Shown in pieces: positions 57,332 through 64,000 of a stretch of 64,000 bases of DNA (position 1 is the stretch's first letter; each line of letters begins with the position of its first letter). The notes below the pieces were generated by a model. It ran no database searches. It worked only from the letters and a program-made list of their open reading frames with translations, and had not been told where the DNA came from. This DNA comes from Adiantum capillus-veneris (Eukaryota > Streptophyta > Polypodiopsida > Polypodiales > Pteridaceae), in assembly GCA_014529385.2 (NCBI GenBank), contig CM043958.1:154141293-154205292 (forward strand). Reading direction: 5' to 3'. The position numbers and the translations under genes were made by a program.

Positions 57332-57937
57332 ATGGCTGCTCCAACAAGAGTGGATGCTCAAAGAGTATATGAAATAGCCAGTTCTATTGAGAAAGACGAC
57401 AAAGCTATGATTACATCTCTTGATGGACAGAAGACAGAGGTGATCATTACCCGTCAAATCATTGCGAATGCTCTGGGGCTACAAAATGAAGGCAACTCAT
57501 TCAGAGAAAGAAGAGACAAAGTCAAGGTTTATTATCAACAAAAGAAGATTAATAAGACTTTTGAGGACTTAGCTGGTCCAAGAGCTACCAAGATCTGCAG
57601 GCTCTACAATCAATACTTTCATGTGTACAGCAGTAAGCAGCCTCAAAAGTACATCACACCTCCACATGTAGTAGCCACCACCATCACCTGGGCATTGAAG
57701 ATTACTGTACCCAAAGAAGTAAACTACGCTCAGTATCCGCATGAGCAAGTGGTCGAAATAGGGACCGACAACCCAAAGTACATTAGAGGTGGAGAAATTC
57801 TAACAGAGATTGCATACAAATCCATTGGTGCACGCGGAAGGTGGCCAAAACCACCATCTCAAAATGAATGGTTAATATTGAAAGACGATGTAGAAGAGGA
57901 GCTCCCTGTGGCTGCAGCCCCTGCAATCGCAACTTGA
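57332..57937 (+). CDS. N-terminal part of an unrecognised LTR-element protein (element X)
   Basis: A 201-codon frame starting MAAPTRVDAQRVYEIASSIE, 13 bp after the truncated LTR. Features: TRQIIANALGL, FEDLAGPRATKICRLYNQYF, ITPPHVVATTITWALKI, YIRGGEILTEIAYKSIGA. No signal peptide, membrane segment or zinc cluster. The pattern recurs at 63541-64000 (NKLIYQALHVPIG..., TYMNARPILTRITYQALGM), which shows a family. It is loosely like the plant-transposon protein domain found downstream of pol in some Athila-type elements, but I would not assign it. Confidence 0.55.
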   Translation: MAAPTRVDAQRVYEIASSIEKDDKAMITSLDGQKTEVIITRQIIANALGLQNEGNSFRERRDKVKVYYQQKKINKTFEDLAGPRATKICRLYNQYFHVYSSKQPQKYITPPHVVATTITWALKITVPKEVNYAQYPHEQVVEIGTDNPKYIRGGEILTEIAYKSIGARGRWPKPPSQNEWLILKDDVEEELPVAAAPAIAT

Positions 57938-58008
57938 CTAAGGCAAAAGCTTGAAATGGTTCCAGAAGAAACTGACAAGAGCCACCAAAGAAGAAAGGTA
58001 AAGAAAAT

Positions 58009-58296
58009 ATGAAAAAGGAAGAAAAGCCAAACGAGACCAATAGTCAAAAAACGGCTCGCATTGAGAGACTGATTGAGCAATTCAAGGCTAATCGAGCGCT
58101 AAAAGGCAACTTTGAAGAATATTGGGTGCCAAGTCCATCCAAGATTGGGGGAATCTCCTTCATACCACTTGAAGACCAATTCAATCACTATATTCGGGCT
58201 TATGAAGAATACAAAAAGGTAGTTGAACAACAAAATCTAGAACCCTTCACTGCTGAAGAAATACAAAACATCAAGGAGAAACTAAAAGAATTGTGA
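58009..58296 (+). pseudogene. Middle segment of the element X protein
   Basis: A 95-codon frame in a different frame from the previous one: RIERLIEQFKANRALKGNFE, EYWVPSPSKIGGISFIPLED, HYIRAYEEYKKVVEQ. After it lies an imperfect duplication of about 135 bp (58276-58500, units from 58276 and 58411) rich in GAAGAGGAGAAG. Probably one long frame broken by small indels. Confidence 0.45.
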
Positions 58297-58622
58297 GAAG
58301 TGCAAGAGGATCAAAAAGAGGAAGAGGAGAAGACAAAGGAGACTAAAAGAGAATAAAAGAGAGAAGTGCCACCATTGTCTCCTCCTACCACCATGGAAAC
58401 TATACAAAAAGAGAAACTAAAAGAATTGTGAGAAGTGCAAGAGGATCAAAAAGAGGAAGAGGAGAAGACAAAGGAGACTAAAAGAGAATAAGCCACCATT
58501 GTCTCCTCCTACCACCATGGAAACTATACAAAGCCCCCACCCCTCTACATCCCAACCTGAACAGGCATTTGGATGTGCGCCATTGACAAAAGAGGGAAGA
58601 CAGAAAATTTACAAGGATCTTC

Positions 58623-58994
58623 TTGAAGTGGGCTACACCTTTGCAGAAGCCACCCCAGCAGCATATGGCACAACAATCCCATCAGGAACAAGGAAAGAAG
58701 AAGAAAATAAAGAAGAAACAACAGATGAGAGATTTCAAGCCCGAGTTTCCCTTACTAGATTACATGAATCGGATCCCTCGCCGCCAAGAGCCCATTGAAT
58801 GGATGCCGGCTCTATCAATACCTCAAGGGAGAGCACTTGAAAGGACATGGAAACCTCCACCAGTAGGTGTCTTGCTGAGCATGGGCCACCAAATCCCTTT
58901 GGTTGGACCTCTACAAAAGTCCACAACAAGGATCATAGTGGCGGAAAATGAAGATGATGTGAAAGCGGCACACCAACTCCTTGACAGAGTTTGA
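58623..58994 (+). pseudogene. Middle segment of the element X protein, second part
   Basis: A 123-codon frame with DFKPEFPLLDYMNRIPRRQE, PIEWMPALSIPQGRALERTW, KPPPVGVLLSMGHQIPLVGP and AENEDDVKAAHQLLDRV. No known domain. The frame overlaps an alternative at 58499-58798 that is probably the 5' part of the same protein before an indel. Confidence 0.4.
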
Positions 58995-59143
58995 ACCTGA
59001 ACCCTCACTCTAGCAGAAGAAAATAGTATGCTCCGCACAAGAGAAGTAAATTTAACCAGAGAGCATGACACCTTGCAAAGCAAGTGATAGGGATATATGC
59101 ACAAAGATGAAGCTGCTGAGAAGAAACAAGAAGTCAATGGAAA

Positions 59144-59641
59144 GTGCTGCAAGAAGTCAAGGCAGAGAGAGACAACCTCACTCTACAGATAGTTGAGATC
59201 TCTAAAGAGATAGAAACTCTGCAAGCAAGCAAGGAGAAAAGTGAAGAAGATCTAGAGTCAGCTCCTGACGAGATAATGGTATTCAAAGATAAATTAGCAC
59301 TCCAAGAGCTTACCATACAGAGACTACAAGGAACTCCAAGAGCAGCCAGAGCCAGCACATGAATGGAAAGCTAGGCTACACAAGCCTTGGAAGATCAAAT
59401 AGCAGCACTTCAATGGGAGTTGAGGTTGGAATAGAGATAGAGAGTGCATATGGCCAAAGGCTTCCTAGCAGCAAAGGAAAGATTGTGTGGACAACAACAC
59501 AGGCTACAAAAAGAGAATGAGAAATTGACCAAGCAGCTAGAAGTACTACAAGAGCTCTTGTTGAGCATTGCTAAAGAAGCAACACAAAGAGAAAAAAAAG
59601 TGCAAAGGCAGTTTGAAAGCCTCAGGCAACAAGTGGAGTAG
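59144..59641 (+). pseudogene. Coiled-coil segment of the element X protein
   Basis: Two frames with strong heptads: LTLQIVEISKEIETLQASKE (59144-59362) and HRLQKENEKLTKQLEVLQEL with SIAKEATQREKKVQRQFESL (59444-59641). Together about 150 residues of coiled coil, which suggests self-assembly. A frameshift lies between them. Confidence 0.5.
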
Positions 59642-59939
59642 ACTAGGGGCTGACTAATAGATCTGAGTCTGAGTGACACTGGAGTGCATACCCAGCAGAA
59701 GCCATTCAAACTCCTAGAAGGATTCAAAGAGCCAATGCTGGTGAATGTTCCACCAAAACCTTGAGAAGCAGAGCTTGCACTCACAACTAAAGAAGAAAAT
59801 ATATTAAAATGCTTATAAAAAATACAACTAAGGATAGTGCCCGAGCATCCATTGAGTGGGAAAAGAGGATGCTCCATTCCATAGGAACCCTGAAAATCAC
59901 AAATGTGATCAGGGAGGAATAAATGCAACCGTAGCTACC

Positions 59940-60471
59940 ATACCCACTGTTGCAATTCAAAGTATTAGCAATAAAGAAAAGGATACAGACAGAGGAGACA
60001 ACACCACTCTTCAACGGCAATATCAAAGATGAATCAGTTTCTAAAAAGATAGTTGACTCACAACCGAGGTGGATTGTATGTTTGGTTGAAGCACCAAAGT
60101 CTATCAGAGATGACGTCTCTGTTTTCCCACTACCTAGAATGAGAAGATGATCAAAACATGTCAGCTTAATACAGAAACATCCTACATGGCTAAATTACCC
60201 TCAACTTCCAACACGTAAGGCAAGAGAGAGAGTAAGTTGCACTTATATGGTGAAAACCCTAATGAGCGCTATTAAGCTTTTTGCTGACTCTCTTGACCTG
60301 ACATGTGTGATGCTCAAAAAAATTTGCAAGACCTTATTAGCTTGCATCAAAGTGTTTGCACCTTATGAAGCCACAGACTCCACTATGCTGTCAACAGGCG
60401 ACACTATCACCAAGCTCTCTTATGATCTATCCACTCAACCATCACCACAAGTGCTACATCATTTCTACTAG
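59940..60471 (+). pseudogene. C-terminal segment of the element X protein
   Basis: 59950-60150 and 60247-60471: WIVCLVEAPKSIRDDVSVFP, then MVKTLMSAIKLFADSLDLTC and VMLKKICKTLLACIKVF. The last part matches element Y at 62163-62270 (MVHTLQSVIKQMHDVLDLTC, QMLIKIAKMIITCII), so it is conserved across two elements. Function unknown. Confidence 0.5.
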
Positions 60472-60696
60472 CGAGTGATGTTTTTGCCAAGCTATCACAT
60501 GCAAGCTTTTGAGGAAGATTTCTATATCGGGGTTTTTTAACCTATGACAACAAAATTTTTGGCCCAACAATCAACATCGGCAATATTAGGTATGAATCAT
60601 ACTTAAAGATGATCACACACCCGATTTCCACTAGAGACGAATCAACCAGACAACCTGCAAGAAGAAGAATCGTCATGTCAAGGATGACATGAACGT

Positions 60697-60708
60697 GGAG
60701 GGGGGGAG
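60697..60708 (+). promoter_or_regulatory. Polypurine tract of element X
   Basis: GGAGGGGGGGAG directly before TGTTGACGCGG. Same layout as element B. Confidence 0.75.
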
Positions 60709-61500
60709 TGTTGACGCGGTTGAACACAGAAGAAGCCTTTCCCAACTTTTTGTATCACTTATTTTTTAGAAACAAAAGGACATTTTGTAATGGGTTAAGC
60801 GGCCAATATTCTTTGTGTGAGAACGAGCCTCTAAGGAGGAATTGTATATAAGCCAATTTTTGTAACCCTATGGAAGACTTTTGAATTAATCAAATCTCAC
60901 ATTTACTATGCGCTGTGTTTGAGAGAGAGAGAGAGAGAGGTTTCTTCTCTTCCCTACGCACTCTACGGAGCTTCCATTGCAAAAGTGACACCACCAATGC
61001 ATTAGCAAAATTGAGGGATTCAATGCAATGCCAAGCTTGCACAATTCTAGTGTTGTCGTGAAGCGAGCTCCCACAAGCTTTCGGGTGAGTTTTGTTGCAA
61101 ACCGTGTGTCAGATTGGTGGTTTCTTTATACTCGTGGATTCATGGCAAGTAGAGATACATATTAGGATCATACAAATCTAAAAGTGGTGACATGTATTTT
61201 GCTGCCTATTTTCATACGCGATTGTCGCACAGGGTGGTTCTAGGTAGGATGTCGAGTCAGAATCCATAGGGTAATGACCTCTTGATGAGAAGAGTATTTC
61301 CTATGAGTTTTGTGACTTTTCAAATGTGTTTGGTCTATTTTCAAATAGTGTGAGCATTGTAGGCTAAGTTGCATTCACAAGCGCATAGGACGTCTAGATT
61401 CGGTTTCCTTGAGTAGAGATTTTCTTGACACCCATATCCTTGTTTCCATGCGCCTACAGGTTGAGATTTGTCCTTGGCTACATAAATTTGTTGCTCTTGT
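60709..61500 (+). repeat. Probable 3' LTR of element X
   Basis: Starts TGTTGACGCGG after the polypurine tract, has a TATATAAG box at 60845-60852, and a GA run at 60921-60939. The right end is not fixed because no partner LTR is in the window; 61500 is approximate, set by coding-like text that starts about 61522. Confidence 0.55.
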
Positions 61501-61521
61501 TTTTGTTATGCTAGCGTATGC

Positions 61522-62480
61522 TTGCGGCGTATCCGCCAACAACCTCAAGCACCACCAATAAAAGCAGTAACCACAAGGGTAGACCTACCCAGAGTAGATC
61601 TGACAAGCACATCTACTAAGGGAGAGCTCCGTGATTTTGAAGCTACAGAGGAGACTCTTGATGCAAGAAAGGAGATTAGGAAATGGATATTGGAAGTGAA
61701 GGATCCCTCTCATAGAGAATACATGCACTATGATCTAAAGATACTAGAATCATGGGCCCTCTTACTGATCAATCTAGACAAAGTAGTATAGAATTTTAGC
61801 CATGAGATGATTCCTTTAATGTTCATGAAGCAAGAGGCCATCCTATGGAAGAAAACGTTATTGCCATCTCTTGAGCCAAGCATGAAGGGGGACTACAAAT
61901 ACGTACATGTGATTGTGGACCAAGTGCTAACCATATTGGAAACTCAATCTCTATGGTGAAGAAATGGTTTGAAAAGAGACCACATGATGAGACTTTCTTA
62001 CGCAATTCACCCAAGCATCTCAAGATCAACTCAACCTTTTGTCCCATCAATAGAAGGTGACCTTGGGATAACTACTACAATTGGCAGAGTAAGGGGCCGT
62101 TGGTCTTGAACTACCCTATTCTATCAAATCCAAGCAACAAATTTCTACCCTTAGCGAACTATATGGTTCATACCTTACAGTCGGTGATAAAGCAAATGCA
62201 CGATGTCCTAGATCTCACATGTCAAATGCTGATAAAGATTGCAAAAATGATTATCACTTGCATCATAGAATTCGAGGACATTGAAGCAGTGGAGCATCCA
62301 TGGTAGATTTTCCTTGAGGGGACCAAATGCATAGCTTGGAATCTAGAAACAAAGATCCTCAATAGGAACATAATCATGGGAATGTTTACCAAAGTCATGT
62401 TCTTGGCCTTTCACAACATGAAACCATTTGAGGAGGCATACATGACAGGATTATTTGAGATGGATTCAACCATAATCTGA
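61522..62480 (+). pseudogene. Decayed protein gene of element Y
   Basis: Frames RVDLTSTSTKGELRDFEATE, ARKEIRKWILEVKDPSHREY (61522-61791), FMKQEAILWKKTLLPSLEPS (about 61825), and 62100-62306 with YMVHTLQSVIKQMHDVLDLT. The last matches element X at 60247. Many stops. The N-terminal part is not matched to X by eye. Confidence 0.5.
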
Positions 62481-62716
62481 TTCGCTCAAAAAGACTGTCG
62501 GCATGCCATATTGCCTATACAAGTGCAGTAATGAACAACATTTCAAGAAGTTGGAAATCTAAGTAGATATGGTAGTCTGTGCAAGGAGATTCCAAAGAAT
62601 CACAAAGACTTTGAAAAAAAGAACATTCAACTACTAAAGACTCCAGCACATCAACCTGAAGACCAACTGTACTGCCAAAGGCAAAGACAAAGCTTGCACA
62701 AGGGCTTGCAATGACT

Positions 62717-62729
62717 AGGAAGGGGGGAA
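62717..62729 (+). promoter_or_regulatory. Polypurine tract of element Y
   Basis: AGGAAGGGGGGAA directly before TGTTGGAAAAT. It is the fourth tract of this type in the window. Confidence 0.75.
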
Positions 62730-63500
62730 TGTTGGAAAATGAATTAGACGAGTGTCCTCCTAGCCTACCACCACCTCATCATGTGCCACAAATTTTTGAC
62801 GGCTCATCATTATTTTTCCAAAAAATCCTTGTAATTATATGAGAGCCTTTGATTTTAGCCAAATGATCTCTGAGCCAGCCTATGTAACATCTGAGTTGTA
62901 AAGTCCGAATTTGAGTTTGAGCCTTGTGAGTCGACCAGTTGCCAAGAGAAACCCTAGGTATAAAGCTTAATTTTTGTAAATGGGAAAGGAAACATTATCA
63001 TTATCAAGAATTTTTGAAGTTTTGGAGTGTACGATTGAGAGTGGTTACTCTCATGCATTGTAATCAATTTTTCTTGTGGTTCACGACAAATACATGTTAG
63101 GGAGCTAACTAGCTATTTTGAGTGCTTTAATGAGTTATTTTTTGATGTTTTGAACATAGAAGAGTGTTTCTAGACCATAGGGCGACCATTTCAGATCGTT
63201 TTGTTGCAATTTTTAGGACTTTGATCCTGCTCAATTGTGATTTTGGTACCTTGTTGGATTGCAACCAGACTAGGTAGGATAGTGTCCCTAGGTGTAATGG
63301 ACCTCCTCCTAAAGTTTTGTTGCATTTGGACCCTGTTTGAGTGCCAAAATGGCATGACGATTGAGAGCAGTGACATAGGATAGGCAGCTTGCTAAATTTG
63401 AGAGTGAAAGATTTTCTAGTGCTAGAGATGGCTTCATTCCGTATGTTCACTTCTTGAGGTTGACATCCTCAAAGAGTCTATGTGCGCTATCCTCGTCGCT
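62730..63500 (+). repeat. Probable LTR of element Y
   Basis: Starts TGTTGGAAAATG after the tract and has a TATAAAG box at 62959-62965. The end is not fixed; text that is coding-like begins at about 63541. Confidence 0.5.
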
Positions 63501-63540
63501 TCCCTGAGTATTGACATTATGTTAGTACCAAATAGCTATG

Positions 63541-64000
63541 CTACAGACGTCCATCACTGCGACCCACTAACAAACTCATCTACCAAGCTCTCCATGTGCC
63601 AATAGGAAGCCACAACCTACTACACAAGACAAAGGGTATAGAAAATGACAAGCCATTTATCAAGCAGCAAGGACACAAACTTACCTACAAAGACCTCATC
63701 TACTCAGAAACCAAAATACCCATGCAACTAATCTCCCAACACCTAAAGGTTCAGAAGCCACCATGATACACAGAGCCCATTCTGCATGTGGCAATTGTGA
63801 TGGCCATCATCCTGCAAAAAAGAAGAGTAATCAAGTGCGACTTGGAAAATTACATCTTGTAAAACCTAGTGGAAGTAAATCTGAAGGGTAGTAATAGAAA
63901 CAAGACATACATGAATGCAAGGCCAATTTTGACGAGAATAACATATCAAGCTCTAGGAATGATTAATGATCTACCTGAAGCTAATTCTCAAGTAAATTTA
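63541..64000 (+). pseudogene. N-terminal domain of an X/Y-family protein, cut by the window end
   Basis: One frame reads RRPSLRPTNKLIYQALHVPI, LTYKDLIYSETKIPMQLISQ, EPILHVAIVMAIILQKRRVI, stop, VEVNLKGSNRNKTYMNARPI, LTRITYQALGMINDLPEANS. Two in-frame stops. The spacing of ...IYQALHVP... and ...ILTRITYQALGM matches ...IIANALGL... and ...ILTEIAYKSIGA in the protein at 57332. It continues past 64000. Confidence 0.5.

Overview
The window is a stretch of repeat-rich nuclear plant DNA. It holds LTR retrotransposons with plant-type primer-binding sites (tRNA-Asp and tRNA-iMet), a chromodomain Ty3/gypsy element, a spliced gene with a plant-style NIF/FCP1-like domain, and long simple repeats. I see no host single-copy housekeeping gene, rRNA or tRNA gene. 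A large-genome land plant fits, possibly a fern or other non-flowering plant, but that guess is weak.

The layout is a nest. The oldest layer, element A, is a decayed Athila/Tat-like Ty3/gypsy element on the + strand. Its gag starts near 449 and is cut at 2756 by element B. It resumes at 11605 with zinc knuckles (11.9 kb), protease (13.2 kb), reverse transcriptase (14.5-15.4 kb), RNase H (15.5-15.9 kb) and the integrase zinc domain (16.1-16.8 kb). A solo LTR (16791-18415) sits inside the integrase, whose core runs on at 18416-18770. The integrase is then split again by a 25.6-kb block (block D, 18776-44408), and its C-terminal part reappears at about 44420-44820.

Element B (2757-11604) is a structurally complete LTR element with a TACCC target duplication, tRNA-Asp primer site and polypurine tract. 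It carries a 1530-codon gag-protease frame but no reverse transcriptase or integrase, so it looks non-autonomous.

Block D holds two convergent gene systems. On the + strand (28.0-34.03 kb) is a spliced gene with a coiled coil, a RING-H2-like cluster, a basic region, three 80-residue acidic repeats and a NIF/FCP1-like HAD domain. On the - strand (44.1-40.4 kb) is a transposase-like pseudogene with a DFAENY...SDGAASQFK...GHGK..HDG signature. Introns of both genes are packed with a TGCTATATAGCA palindrome. Between the genes lie a pyrimidine tract and three hairpin-bearing repeats. Block D is itself interrupted by element C (19067-27940), a young chromovirus with matching LTRs, a TACTG duplication and a polyprotein broken by seven stops.

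From 45291 to 57318 lies element E, a - strand relative of C. Part of its integrase is deleted, its gag region is duplicated (about 1.75 kb period), and a segment from reverse transcriptase back to gag is present as three head-to-tail copies of exactly 1279 bp. Its upstream LTR is truncated at 57318. The last 6.7 kb (57319-64000) contains pieces of at least two LTR elements, X and Y. They share a polypurine-tract/TGTT LTR start with element B but encode a long coiled-coil protein with no recognisable gag or pol domain.
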